Source: Sphingobacterium litopenaei
GTDB lineage: Bacteria > Bacteroidota > Bacteroidia > Sphingobacteriales > Sphingobacteriaceae
Reading direction: 5' to 3'
Assembly (NCBI RefSeq): GCF_014692495.1
Contig: NZ_JACOIJ010000017.1
Location: forward strand, 1-64,000
DNA length: 64,000 nt
The position numbers and the translations under genes are program-made. Below are positions 29,199-39,527 of this stretch, piece after piece (positions within the stretch are counted from its first letter, which is position 1; every line of letters starts with the position of its first letter). The notes below the pieces were generated by a model. That model saw only the letters and a list, made by a program, of their open reading frames with translations. It did no database searches and was not told the origin of the DNA.

Positions 29199-31055
29199 TT
29201 AAAATAACTCTAATACCATAGTTTCTTTTGCCTGCAACGACAGGTCTTCATGAATATTGAAAACCTTATCCGTCATGATATTCTTTGCCTGCTTATAGTT
29301 TTGTATACGCTCAGCAAAACGACCTGTTTTTATCATTTTCGATTCTTTATTCGTATTCATAATGACCATGATTGTCTTGTCATCATCATATCTGAAATAG
29401 ACATAGATCCCATCTTCGGGGACAAACTGCATCGTCTTACCGGTATGTAGCACCGGGTTATTTTTTCTGTAGTTAGCTAATGTTTTCACATACCTCCACA
29501 TATCCTGCTCATCCCCGGTACGACCGGACGCTTCAAATTTATTAACCGCATCTCCTGAAAAGCCCCCTTTAAAATCCTCCCGTAGCAGACCATCCGGATT
29601 ACTAAAATTTTTCATTAGGATTTCGGTCCCATAGTAAAGTTGGGGTATACCCCTGGTAGTCATCAACCAGGCAACAGCAGACTTATATTTGGTAATATCT
29701 TCTTCTACCACGGAGAAAAAGCGGTCTTTATCATGATTATCAAGAAACAGTACGTTACACTCCGGATGAGGATATTGATAATCTGCAGCCAGCACTGAAT
29801 ACAACTTATTGACTCCTCCTGTCCAATCCATCTCTTTGTTTAAAGCTTCACCGATAGCATAATTCAATTGAAAATCTGTAACCCCCATCAACTTCGTATC
29901 GATAGACTGTCCTACCTGCTGTCCTCCCAGAAAATAAACCTGATTAGGAACCGAATGTACCCAGGTCTCTCCAAAAAATGTAAAATCAGGATATTCATCA
30001 ACAATAGACTGTGTCCAATCCGCCATAAACTGCAGATCATTATAGGGATAGGTATCTATCCTGAATCCGTCGATACCCGCTTCCTCGATCCACCATATAT
30101 GACTTTGTGTAATGTAATTTCTGACATAGGGATTTGTTTGGTTCATATCCGGCATTGTGGTGTCAAACCATCCCTTTTCCATCTTACGACGATCATCTTG
30201 CGATGCATAGGGGTCAAAGACCGTTTGGTCCTTATAGGTAGTCTGCGTAAACTCAGGCCATTCATGAAGCCAATCTGTCATCGGTTTATCCACGACGGTC
30301 CAGTGGTACAGACCGACATGATTAGGTACCACATCATGTACCAGTTTCATCCCTCTGCGATGAAGCTCATCCCCCAATCGCTTGTAATCCGCATTCGTGC
30401 CAAAGCGAGGATCGATATGATAATTTTCGGTATTGGCATAACCATGATAAGATGCCTGGGGCATATCATTAGTCAATACCGGAGTCAGCCATACAGATGT
30501 AATACCTAAATCTTGCAAATAATCTAATTTACCAACTACACCTTCCAAATCTCCTCCGTGACGATAGTACATAGAATCCCGATTTAAAGCAGTCTCACGC
30601 ATGTCTTTTACGATATCATTACCTGGATTTCCATTCGCAAACCGATCGGGCATAATAAGATAAATCAAATCAGAAGAATTGATTCCCTGCGCTTTTACTG
30701 CGTTTGAATCTCTTTCCTTTAATTGATAAGAAAAACTTCCGGCCCTCTTATTGCCTTTATAAAATTCAATCGGGTACTGTCCTGCTTGCGCATCAGCACC
30801 AATATGAATATCTAAGAACAGGTAATTCTTATTATCGGCATGGTGTACGCTTAGCAAGTCTATTCCCGGTTTGGAAATTTTCACTTGTGTACATTCTCCA
30901 ATCGCATCCCCATATACCACTAGCTGTATTTTATTAGTTTTCATACCTACCCACCAGTGCAATGGTTCGATACGCTGAATAGATTGTGCTATGACCTGAT
31001 TAGCCAACAGCAGTATACTAGAGAGGACTAAGGTTCCGAAAGTTCTTCTTTTCAT
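29199..31055 (-). CDS. susA: Neopullulanase/cyclomaltodextrinase-type GH13 (SusA-like)
   Basis: Secreted 618-residue GH13 with a signal peptide (ending VIAQ), an N-terminal Ig-like cyclomaltodextrinase domain (IEPLHWWVGM ... to about 120) and an amylase barrel: DGFRIDTYP (nucleophile), FFGETWVHS (acid), LDNHDKDRF. It cuts imported maltooligosaccharides or pullulan fragments in the periplasm. It lies between susE-like and pgmB. Confidence 0.92.
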   Translation of the reverse strand: MKRRTFGTLVLSSILLLANQVIAQSIQRIEPLHWWVGMKTNKIQLVVYGDAIGECTQVKISKPGIDLLSVHHADNKNYLFLDIHIGADAQAGQYPIEFYKGNKRAGSFSYQLKERDSNAVKAQGINSSDLIYLIMPDRFANGNPGNDIVKDMRETALNRDSMYYRHGGDLEGVVGKLDYLQDLGITSVWLTPVLTNDMPQASYHGYANTENYHIDPRFGTNADYKRLGDELHRRGMKLVHDVVPNHVGLYHWTVVDKPMTDWLHEWPEFTQTTYKDQTVFDPYASQDDRRKMEKGWFDTTMPDMNQTNPYVRNYITQSHIWWIEEAGIDGFRIDTYPYNDLQFMADWTQSIVDEYPDFTFFGETWVHSVPNQVYFLGGQQVGQSIDTKLMGVTDFQLNYAIGEALNKEMDWTGGVNKLYSVLAADYQYPHPECNVLFLDNHDKDRFFSVVEEDITKYKSAVAWLMTTRGIPQLYYGTEILMKNFSNPDGLLREDFKGGFSGDAVNKFEASGRTGDEQDMWRYVKTLANYRKNNPVLHTGKTMQFVPEDGIYVYFRYDDDKTIMVIMNTNKESKMIKTGRFAERIQNYKQAKNIMTDKVFNIHEDLSLQAKETMVLELF

Positions 31056-31072
31056 GTTTTTTGTTTCAATGC

Positions 31073-32092
31073 TTATTTTTTAACAAGGGTATAGGTATTA
31101 TTCGTTACATCCAGTATGATATCATACGTTCCGGCTTGTGATACAGCGATATCGGCACCACCTGCACTAAGGGTTCCGTTTGCACCGCCCAGGTTTGTAC
31201 CCCAATCATGGTTCTTGCGGAATTTAAAATTACCGACCACAAAATCGACAGTCACCTTCCAGACTTGATTGGCATTGTCATAGCGCATATCCGTATCTGC
31301 TCCCCATCCTCCCGGAGTAGCATCCCCGATAACACCCCAGGAATGATCGGCGTATGCTATGGTATTATTATTGGTATTCACGGTAAGCTCCAGATTACCT
31401 GCACGTGGAGCTTTTATATTGCCTCCTCCATTCAGTATAATCTTATTGTCACCGGCATCACCAAACGATTGAGCCCAATCACGTAAAGGTGTAATTTTAA
31501 ACTCAGAGTCTGCTTCCGGAAAATAAATTATACCCGTGTAGATCGAATTACTCGTTGGCGAAATTAATGATTCGGCTACCTCAATAACCCAATTCTGGTA
31601 AGCACCCGGCACATACAAATAGCTAACCGCAGCATAAGGTGTAATTTCCAAAGATACCGGTGTGGAATAAACCGGAGCAATACTACCGGATATCGAAGAC
31701 TTGATACGCACCTCAATAGCAGTAGGTTCTCCTGTAGGAACATTCAATGCCAACACCTGCGTATTCAGGTTATCCCCCGTAAAGTCTAGGCTATCTTGTC
31801 CATTAGGAATAAGAACTTCTTTGACTTCGGCAAAATTGCTCCCCTTGACAGCAAACTGTAAGGTATTGCTAATCGCGGCCTGGTAACCAAAACTTGCAGG
31901 TGAAAGCCGAATCTGCAGCATAGTCTGATCCGCCACCTCTTTGCTCAGGACTATAGTAGACGAGCTGACTGCCAGTACTGCTGACGTACGGCTTTGTTCA
32001 TCAAGCAATACCGTTTTTGTTTCATCTTTATCACAAGATTGCAAGGTAAAAACTATACCTATCAACAACCATAAATATGTCAATGTCTTCAT
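31073..32092 (-). CDS. susE: SusE-like starch-binding outer-membrane lipoprotein
   Basis: A 339-residue lipoprotein (lipobox FTLQSCDKD) with an N-terminal SusE domain (about 25-150) and two C-terminal carbohydrate-binding repeats, each opening with a Trp-rich strand (YQNWVIEVAES; HSWGVIGDATPGGWGAD). It would hold starch at the cell surface. There is no second SusF-type gene, so the locus has one such protein where Bacteroides has two. Confidence 0.88.
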   Translation of the reverse strand: MKTLTYLWLLIGIVFTLQSCDKDETKTVLLDEQSRTSAVLAVSSSTIVLSKEVADQTMLQIRLSPASFGYQAAISNTLQFAVKGSNFAEVKEVLIPNGQDSLDFTGDNLNTQVLALNVPTGEPTAIEVRIKSSISGSIAPVYSTPVSLEITPYAAVSYLYVPGAYQNWVIEVAESLISPTSNSIYTGIIYFPEADSEFKITPLRDWAQSFGDAGDNKIILNGGGNIKAPRAGNLELTVNTNNNTIAYADHSWGVIGDATPGGWGADTDMRYDNANQVWKVTVDFVVGNFKFRKNHDWGTNLGGANGTLSAGGADIAVSQAGTYDIILDVTNNTYTLVKK

Positions 32093-32100
32093 ATCATTAC

Positions 32101-33699
32101 TTAGTTATACCCTTGATTTTGATCTAAATTTGGATTGGCAATCAAATCTGCCGCTGGCAGTGGAAACAAATTGCGATAGGCCGGAACTGCCTGACCTTGA
32201 AGAACACCTCCTTTAAAAGGCCACAAATAGTTACCACCCGTAAACAATCCATAACGAATTAAATCTGTTCTGCGAAATCCCTCCCAGTACAATTCCCGAA
32301 CACGCTCATCTAAAATATCATTCAATGTAATCGTCGCCACATTACCGGATGTATTGCCATAAGCCCGTTCTCTCAAATCATTGAAATAGGTCAAAGCCGT
32401 AGCTGTACTTCCCCCACTGCCACCTCTCAGCACTGCCTCCGCATAAATCAGATAAAGCTCCGGCAAACGTATCAATGGGAAATCAATAGACGTAATAAAA
32501 CCTTCTGCCGCGTTTGGAACTGAATTATCCTGATTAACATTTCGGAATTTAGTGACCGCCAATCCCTGCTTGTAGACACTGATATCTTCTATCTCTACCG
32601 AAGTATTCAGATGAAACATCGCTCTCTTATCCGTGGCTCCACTCCAATCGCCAAATATGTCAGCTATATTATCACGAACCCTGTTTCCTGCCCAGCCACC
32701 TCCCGGTATACCAAACAATGTAGGATCCATGGACGCATCTATCGCTGCGTTGAGCAGGTAGGTAGTACCACCTTTATTCTGCGTAGAGGTACCATCATAG
32801 GGTAGATAAAAGATAAACTCATTATTTTGTTTGTCATTATCCGCATAAAACAAATGCGCATAATTACTCTTTAACGAAAAGCCAGATTCTATGACCTGCT
32901 TCGCATAGGTGATCGCTTCTGTATAATGCGCATTACCAGTGCCTAAATAAATCTCGGCATTAAGGTACAACCGTGCCAGCAATGCCCAAGCTGCTGATTT
33001 GTCTACGCGTCCATACTCATTTTGACGGGGAGCTTTCATAATATCAGCTGCAGCCAATAGCTCAGACTCTACATAGTCGAATAAATCTGGTCGCATAATT
33101 TGCTGTGGCGCCTCTTTACCGACTCCATTCTCTTCGGTAATGAAAGGCGGGTTGCCAAATAAATCCAGCAAAACCCAATAGCTAAATGCCCGTAAAAACC
33201 TGGCTTCACCTCTGTAAACCCTTATTTCCTCTGCTTCTGCTGCCGTTATTCCCCTACTACTTAGTTTTTCATCAGTACTCTCTCTGAGGAATTCGTTAAC
33301 GAGTGTTACCGTATAGACACACCGTGTGTACAATCCTCTTAACATAGGATTACTATCTTCAAAGGTCAGGTAGTCCAAACCACTGATACCCGGGTCATTG
33401 AGCCAGGCGCTAGCAGCCTCATCTGTGGTCAGTTCCTGAGCATTCCAAAATAACCGCAGGAAATCGGAAGTACCCGGATCCAGGCCTCCCAGATCCGAAT
33501 TATTAGGACCTGTACTACTGGTTAATGTTAGTGAGCCATAAAGACGTGCAAACGCCATTTTATAACCTTTTGCATCCTTAAAAACAATATCTGCCGTAAC
33601 ATCATTTGTTGGCTTTAAATCTAAGTCTTTATGACAAGACATCACTATTGCCGCCATAAATACCAGAATGATATAGTTGAAATTATTAAATCTTTTCAT
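32101..33699 (-). CDS. susD: SusD-like nutrient-binding lipoprotein
   Basis: Surface lipoprotein (lipobox IVMSCHKDLDL) that caps the SusC channel and delivers the glycan. The start at 33699 gives 532 residues and a normal signal; a longer frame to 33732 adds only charged residues. TPR-like helices and the conserved SusD ending (RERAYGN, then YWEGFRRTDLIRYG, then FPLP) are clear. Confidence 0.93.
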   Translation of the reverse strand: MKRFNNFNYIILVFMAAIVMSCHKDLDLKPTNDVTADIVFKDAKGYKMAFARLYGSLTLTSSTGPNNSDLGGLDPGTSDFLRLFWNAQELTTDEAASAWLNDPGISGLDYLTFEDSNPMLRGLYTRCVYTVTLVNEFLRESTDEKLSSRGITAAEAEEIRVYRGEARFLRAFSYWVLLDLFGNPPFITEENGVGKEAPQQIMRPDLFDYVESELLAAADIMKAPRQNEYGRVDKSAAWALLARLYLNAEIYLGTGNAHYTEAITYAKQVIESGFSLKSNYAHLFYADNDKQNNEFIFYLPYDGTSTQNKGGTTYLLNAAIDASMDPTLFGIPGGGWAGNRVRDNIADIFGDWSGATDKRAMFHLNTSVEIEDISVYKQGLAVTKFRNVNQDNSVPNAAEGFITSIDFPLIRLPELYLIYAEAVLRGGSGGSTATALTYFNDLRERAYGNTSGNVATITLNDILDERVRELYWEGFRRTDLIRYGLFTGGNYLWPFKGGVLQGQAVPAYRNLFPLPAADLIANPNLDQNQGYN

Positions 33700-33735
33700 T
33701 GCGCTGTTTTTTTCACGTTTACCAATCTTCATCTG

Positions 33736-36696
33736 TTAATATGCCAAATTAACACCTACTATAAATGTCCTTGGCCTAGGATAGAAACGGTTGTCTATAC
33801 CATTTGCTATTTCCGGATCCACTCCCTTATATTTAGACACCGTAAATACATTCTGAACAGTACCGGACAAAGTCAGGCTCGCGGTACGGTTACCTTTCAA
33901 TACGTTACCGATCCGATAAGAAACATTGATATTGTCCATTTTCAGGAACGAAGCGTTCTTAACATAGTAGTCACTTAGCAACTGTTTCTCCCTGAAATTT
34001 GTATTTAAGAAGTCCACCGGTGCATTATTAATGACCAGCGAAGCGGCATCAATCACATTATAGCTACTGCCAAAGTTTGAAGAAACGTTGTCATAAATAT
34101 AGTTTCCGATATTGGCACGCAACACTGTACCTATAGACCACTTATCATAGTCTACCGAAGTAGAGAACCCTAGTAAAAATTTAGGCAATGGTGATTTATA
34201 AAAATAACGGTCATTGTCGCTTATGGTTCCTTCTCCGTTTGTATCTGCATACAAAGCCTCTACTGGTTTTCCGGCCTCATCATACACTTGTTTAAATACA
34301 CGGAAGCTATTGGGTGCCATATTAACCGTATGTGCCTGGATATTGTTACCCGTTGCACCTTGTATTCCTCCTGTCTCAATCATAAAATCCGGGTCATCTA
34401 CCAAAGTCAGGTTCGTCACTTTATTTGTATTGTACGTAAAGTTGAGACCCAGATCCCAGTTTAATTTTTCACGATTGATAAGTGCCCCATTGATATTCCA
34501 TTCTACCCCGAAATTTTCCATATTACCCACATTTGTCAACAGGAAATTATTGAAATTAGAACCCACGGCAACAGGTATAGAACTCAACAGATCTTTCGTC
34601 TTCTTGGTATATACATCCAGGCTACCAAATATTCTTCCATTAGCAAAACCATAATCGACACCAATATTTGATATGGTCGTACTTTCCCACCTGATATTCT
34701 CGTCGTAAGCTACCGGCGAATACAGGTAATAGTATTCGTCGCCCATACGGTACATAGATTCATTAGAACTATTGATATAATTAGGCATATACGAATAATT
34801 CGCTATCCCATCCTGTTGACCGGTCTGTCCATAGCTTAGTCTTAATTTCAGATCAGATAGTGCTTCACTATATTGTAAGAATCCTTCTTCTTTTAATTTC
34901 CAGGTGAAAGCAACCGAAGGAAAATATCCCCAACGATTAGCCAGACTAAAGCGTGATGATCCGTCGGCACGCAGTGTAGCTGATACGATATATTTGCTAT
35001 CATATGTATAGATCAATCGCCCATAGTAAGAAATCAATCTATTCTGAGGCACATCAAATGGAAATACCGGTGTATTTAATACATCTCCTGCTTCATTTAC
35101 CCGATCAAAATTATTAACCGTGGTTTTATTGTCATAATAACCATATCCCAACGTAGCGTCAATATTACTCTTGATATTTTCAAAATTGTTGGCATATTTC
35201 AGATAAAACTCTGCCATCGTATTATCGATATCATTTTTATACTGTATACGTTCTCCACCTTCATTAAAATTACGGGCAGCGATAGCCGGTGTGAATGTGT
35301 TGCCCTCTCCGCGACTCTTGTCATAACCTAAATTCAGGTTTGCATGTAGCTTTGGCAGAAAATGGAAAGAATAATCCAATTGAATATTTCCAAAAGTACG
35401 AAACACCTGTCCATTGTCTTTTCTTAGGTCAAGCAATGCCAACGGGTTACGAGGGGCATTAGGGTTTGGAGAAGTGCCATTGGCCCACTCGTAATATCCT
35501 CCAAACTGATCGCTATATATAGGTTGTGTAGGATCAAACTGTATAGCTGCCCCGATCGCATCCTGGGTTGCGAACTTCGATTTAGACCAGGCACCACGAA
35601 CATTCAGGTCTATGGTTAAGTGATTGTCCAATAATTTCGGATTCAATGAAAGTGCTGCAGACGTCCGTTGCATATTGTCATTTTTCAATACCCCATCCTG
35701 ATTTAGATAACCTAAAGAAACACGGTAAGGTATGTTTTTAACACTGGAAGCCACACTTAGGTTATTGTCTGAAGCAAAGGCATTCCTATAAATGGCATCC
35801 TGCCAATCGGTATTCTCCGACCCCAACAAGGCTTTCATGATATCACTTCCGTTCGCGTTGACATAGTCTCTGATCTGGTTAGCATCTAACAGATCGACTG
35901 TACGATCAATAGTAGCATAGGAATTTTGTGTCGAAAAATTAATCTTTGGACTCCTGCTTCCCTTTTTAGTGGTAATCAAAATAACACCATTAGATGCCCT
36001 TGATCCATAGATAGCGGTAGCATTCGCATCTTTCAAGACTGTAAATGTCTCAATGTCATTCGGGTTTATCAGGCTTAACGGGTTAGCCACACCGGATATA
36101 CCTTGTCCGCCAAACGGCACACCATCTACCACGATCAACGGGTCATTGCTGGCATTGAGCGATGCTCCGGCACGTATCCTGATCGTGCTGGCTGCACCAG
36201 GTTGTCCGCCACCCGAAGTAATCTGAACGCCCGACACTTTTCCTGTAATCAATTGTTCAGGGCTTGAAATAACTCCCTTTTGAAAATCTTTTTCATTTAC
36301 TGTGGACACAGCACCCGTTACTTCTCCCCTACGCTGCGTACCGTATCCGATAACGACGACTTCATCGATATTAGCCTGATCTGATTCCAGCGTAAAGTCT
36401 AACTGTATACTGTTGTTTTGAGTAGCTACAGATTTAGACTGCGATACGTACCCCACACTATTCACCTCTACAATATAGTTTCCTGCAGCCAAACCATCAA
36501 AACGATACTCGCCCAGCACACTGGTCGAAGTAGATCGGTTCAATGCCTTAATCCGTACTGTCGCACCAGCCAATGATTCCCCAGCCGTAGTCGTAATCTT
36601 ACCAGATATGGTAAGCTGTTGTGAAAATGCGGTGAGCGACAAGGTAATCATGAGATAGAACAGCATGATCCGCTGAATTGTAAATTTGCTCATCAT
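33736..36696 (-). CDS. susC: SusC-like TonB-dependent transporter
   Basis: Outer-membrane importer of 986 residues with a signal peptide (ending AFSQ), a carboxypeptidase-like regulatory domain (about 27-105, ISGKITTTAGESLAGATV), a TonB box/plug (EVVVIGYGTQRRGEVTGAV), and a 22-strand barrel ending in Tyr (FIVGVNLAY). There is no N-terminal STN domain, so it is not linked to an anti-sigma cascade; control by LacI fits this. The susD-like gene follows. Confidence 0.95.
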   Translation of the reverse strand: MMSKFTIQRIMLFYLMITLSLTAFSQQLTISGKITTTAGESLAGATVRIKALNRSTSTSVLGEYRFDGLAAGNYIVEVNSVGYVSQSKSVATQNNSIQLDFTLESDQANIDEVVVIGYGTQRRGEVTGAVSTVNEKDFQKGVISSPEQLITGKVSGVQITSGGGQPGAASTIRIRAGASLNASNDPLIVVDGVPFGGQGISGVANPLSLINPNDIETFTVLKDANATAIYGSRASNGVILITTKKGSRSPKINFSTQNSYATIDRTVDLLDANQIRDYVNANGSDIMKALLGSENTDWQDAIYRNAFASDNNLSVASSVKNIPYRVSLGYLNQDGVLKNDNMQRTSAALSLNPKLLDNHLTIDLNVRGAWSKSKFATQDAIGAAIQFDPTQPIYSDQFGGYYEWANGTSPNPNAPRNPLALLDLRKDNGQVFRTFGNIQLDYSFHFLPKLHANLNLGYDKSRGEGNTFTPAIAARNFNEGGERIQYKNDIDNTMAEFYLKYANNFENIKSNIDATLGYGYYDNKTTVNNFDRVNEAGDVLNTPVFPFDVPQNRLISYYGRLIYTYDSKYIVSATLRADGSSRFSLANRWGYFPSVAFTWKLKEEGFLQYSEALSDLKLRLSYGQTGQQDGIANYSYMPNYINSSNESMYRMGDEYYYLYSPVAYDENIRWESTTISNIGVDYGFANGRIFGSLDVYTKKTKDLLSSIPVAVGSNFNNFLLTNVGNMENFGVEWNINGALINREKLNWDLGLNFTYNTNKVTNLTLVDDPDFMIETGGIQGATGNNIQAHTVNMAPNSFRVFKQVYDEAGKPVEALYADTNGEGTISDNDRYFYKSPLPKFLLGFSTSVDYDKWSIGTVLRANIGNYIYDNVSSNFGSSYNVIDAASLVINNAPVDFLNTNFREKQLLSDYYVKNASFLKMDNINVSYRIGNVLKGNRTASLTLSGTVQNVFTVSKYKGVDPEIANGIDNRFYPRPRTFIVGVNLAY

Positions 36697-36722
36697 AATA
36701 TTGCTTTCTTGGGTTTATAATT

Positions 36723-39308
36723 TCATTTTAAAATATCCTTACTCAATAAATAATATTGTCCCGGAGACAACTGGATTGTTTGCCCTACGGACCAATTGAC
36801 TGTTGTTCCGCTATTCAGGTTATCATACCAGGGGCCTTCCATTGCCGCACTGACCTGAAAAGATTGGTTCACGACATCGAAATTTCCGATAACCATCACC
36901 TTTTGATTACCCTGTTGCAGGATATAATACTTTACAGCACCTGTCAGAACGTATTCACTAGCCGGGTTCCGAAATACAGTATTCTCTTTCTTAAAATGAA
37001 TCAATCGGGCATAATGCTTAAGAAGATTAGCACGGTTGGCATCCGAACGATAATTCCATTTCGACGGCTTATCGCCTGTACGTCCATTCTCATTGATGGA
37101 AATATCATAACCAATTTCTCCAAACTGCCATATCATCTTTGGACCCGGAGCAAATAGCAGAAAGGTGGCTGCCTGCTCCATGCGATTCAGGGCGGTTGTC
37201 AATGTCTTGGTAGAATAGCCTGAACCTGTATTCCCATACATTTGATTCTTAAACATCAGCCTCTCTTCATCATGAGATTCCATATAAGAAATCAGACGCG
37301 GCTGCGTAAAACCATGGCTTTGTGGAAACAACCTGCTTAAATCCGAATTAGCAATATATCCCATGGATGCCTCATTGAAATTGTGATTTAAATTGTTCCA
37401 CAAAAACATACCCTCATTCGCTAATTCCCTTTCTTCCTGATCGTCCGCAAAATGTTCCAATATCACATAGAAATCCGTATCAATGGCCTTGATAAAATTG
37501 TTATACTCTTTCCATAATGCTACGCGGCTTGCATCATACGCAGACCATGTCCCAACACTACTCTCAGCCGTTCCCGAATTTTTCTGCGTAAAACCTTTGG
37601 ATAAATCAAACCGATAGCCATCAATCTTATATTCTTCTATCCAATAACGCATCACATCTTTTGCAAACTGCTTGGTCAGTGGACTTTCATGGTTAAAATC
37701 GTATCCTACATTAAATGGATGTGTCGGCACTACATTAAACCATGGGTTATTAGCTTGCAACACTCCTCCTTGCATATACAGTTGGGCCAAAGGCGATTGT
37801 CCAAACGCGTGGTTCAACACGACATCCAATATTACAGCAATACCATTCGCGTGACACGCATCGACAAATTGTTTAAATGCTTTTGCACTACCATAATACT
37901 TATCTAGTGCAAAATGGTAGGAAGGATTGTAACCCCAGCTTGAGTTGCCTTCAAATTCCTGCACTGGCATCAATTCTATAGCATTCACTCCTAAAGCTTT
38001 GAGGTAAGGAATAGAATCCCGTAGCGTCGTATAATTTTTCTTTTCCAAGAAATCACGGACATGCAGTTCATAAATAACCAAATCATAGGGATGCGGACGT
38101 ACATATGAAGTTGATTGCCAGGTATAGGATTCCGGAGAGAGATTCAGGACAGAAACAATACCCGATGTCTTTCCGGTAGGATATGACGGCAATTCAGCAG
38201 GTATTTGGATAGATGTGTCATGTTCCGGATCCAAAACGGTAACGGCATAAGGATCTGCTATCCTAATCTGCCCACCCACCAAAAACTGATACGTATGCTG
38301 TTTAGAAAAATCAAGATCCGAAACTTCTATCCACCAGGTATTGCCATCAGCCGTTCTTTTCATAAAAGACTGTTCCGTAGCCACATAATCATTAAAGCTA
38401 CCCAACAGGTAGACACTGCTTTTTGAGGGTGCGGATAAGGCAAAAACAACTTTCTTAGTCGAATTATTGATCGTAACACCATTAGCTTTGGCTCCGGAAG
38501 GCAGTTCGGCAGTCGTCACATCCTGAGATACCATCACATAAATATCCCGCTGGACCGATTGATTAGCTGAGGTAGCTTTTATCGATAGCCTGTTCAGTCC
38601 ACCACTGTCTAACCTGATCTTAGTATCAACTTTAGTCGTTTGCGAGAAAGTATTTACAACCTCGTTATTCAGTGATATTTCTACAGCAGAAGCTGCTGAT
38701 ACCGCAAAAACCAAAGGCAAATCATAACCCTTCTCAAACTCATCCTGTTCTGTTATTTCCTGATAGGTTGGCTGCAGAACGGGTGCTGAAACACCTATTT
38801 GCAACTGGCTCTTTGCCCGGATCGGGATATACATGTCCGAGCCATCCTTATTACGGGCGACCTTAGATCCATCCATATTCCGAATCAATAGCGCGATATG
38901 TGTGGCAGATAACTGCTCCGAAATATTAAAGAAGTCCTTTGGTACAAAGCTAATGCTAAATTTATTGGCTTCAAGGTGCTTGAGCTTATAAGCCGCATCA
39001 GCTTTTCCCCATTCTGTAGTCACATGTTTCCAGTCTTTTTCTGAAGCACTCGCACTGGTAATCAAGCCTGCATGTAAATAAAGGCCATCCTTTTCCTGCA
39101 TCAATTCTTTGTTCCCCTTAGATAAGTCGAAGACTAGGGTAACTTCTTCATCCAGAAATACAAAATCAGTCGTAGAAATTATGAATCCCTCTTTCGCTGT
39201 TTCAGCAGGAATTTCTATTTCATTTCCATTTCGTATATCTTTTTTACACGATAGCATTACGGTTGTCGAAAACAACACAAATAATATGAGCGGAAACCTG
39301 TTTATCAT
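36723..39308 (-). CDS. Surface GH13 amylase lipoprotein with extra N-terminal domains
   Basis: First structural gene of the locus, 861 residues, lipobox TTVMLSCKKD. About 35-290 holds two beta-rich domains without a name I can give. A CBM48-like module (VYLLGSFNDYVATEQSFM) follows at about 300-390, then the GH13 barrel with DGYRFDLSKGF (nucleophile), VILEHFADD (acid) and MESHDEERL, and a beta C-terminal domain. By position and anchor it plays the SusG role of cutting starch at the cell surface, but the domain order is different from SusG and closer to pullulanase/glycogen-type enzymes. Confidence 0.88.
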   Translation of the reverse strand: MINRFPLILFVLFSTTVMLSCKKDIRNGNEIEIPAETAKEGFIISTTDFVFLDEEVTLVFDLSKGNKELMQEKDGLYLHAGLITSASASEKDWKHVTTEWGKADAAYKLKHLEANKFSISFVPKDFFNISEQLSATHIALLIRNMDGSKVARNKDGSDMYIPIRAKSQLQIGVSAPVLQPTYQEITEQDEFEKGYDLPLVFAVSAASAVEISLNNEVVNTFSQTTKVDTKIRLDSGGLNRLSIKATSANQSVQRDIYVMVSQDVTTAELPSGAKANGVTINNSTKKVVFALSAPSKSSVYLLGSFNDYVATEQSFMKRTADGNTWWIEVSDLDFSKQHTYQFLVGGQIRIADPYAVTVLDPEHDTSIQIPAELPSYPTGKTSGIVSVLNLSPESYTWQSTSYVRPHPYDLVIYELHVRDFLEKKNYTTLRDSIPYLKALGVNAIELMPVQEFEGNSSWGYNPSYHFALDKYYGSAKAFKQFVDACHANGIAVILDVVLNHAFGQSPLAQLYMQGGVLQANNPWFNVVPTHPFNVGYDFNHESPLTKQFAKDVMRYWIEEYKIDGYRFDLSKGFTQKNSGTAESSVGTWSAYDASRVALWKEYNNFIKAIDTDFYVILEHFADDQEERELANEGMFLWNNLNHNFNEASMGYIANSDLSRLFPQSHGFTQPRLISYMESHDEERLMFKNQMYGNTGSGYSTKTLTTALNRMEQAATFLLFAPGPKMIWQFGEIGYDISINENGRTGDKPSKWNYRSDANRANLLKHYARLIHFKKENTVFRNPASEYVLTGAVKYYILQQGNQKVMVIGNFDVVNQSFQVSAAMEGPWYDNLNSGTTVNWSVGQTIQLSPGQYYLLSKDILK

Positions 39309-39465
39309 AACTATTGTAATAAGGGCGTCAGAAAGTAGCAGATGATATCATAACCAAATTTGGCATTGCAAAAACTTCTATATATCACTAACTAATGCTA
39401 AATCTTATTTTTAAAACTTATAATTGGTGCATTATCTTTTTCCAAAAAGATGTACTGCTAGATTT

Positions 39466-39477
39466 GGGAACGTTCCC
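39466..39477. promoter_or_regulatory. Likely LacI-family operator of the alpha-glucan operon
   Basis: Perfect palindrome GGGAACGTTCCC with the central AACGTT typical of LacI-family sites. It is the only such site in the 219-base gap between the lacI-type stop and the amylase start, about 158 bases before that start. Confidence 0.6.
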
Positions 39478-39527
39478 GAAACTTCTGCTAAAGTAGGGAA
39501 AAAAAAATATTTTGAAAATAAAAAATG

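Noticed and set aside
29868-30509. A 213-codon open frame opposite the neopullulanase gene
   Set aside because: It is a shadow of a well-supported GH13 gene; the translated text has no domain character.
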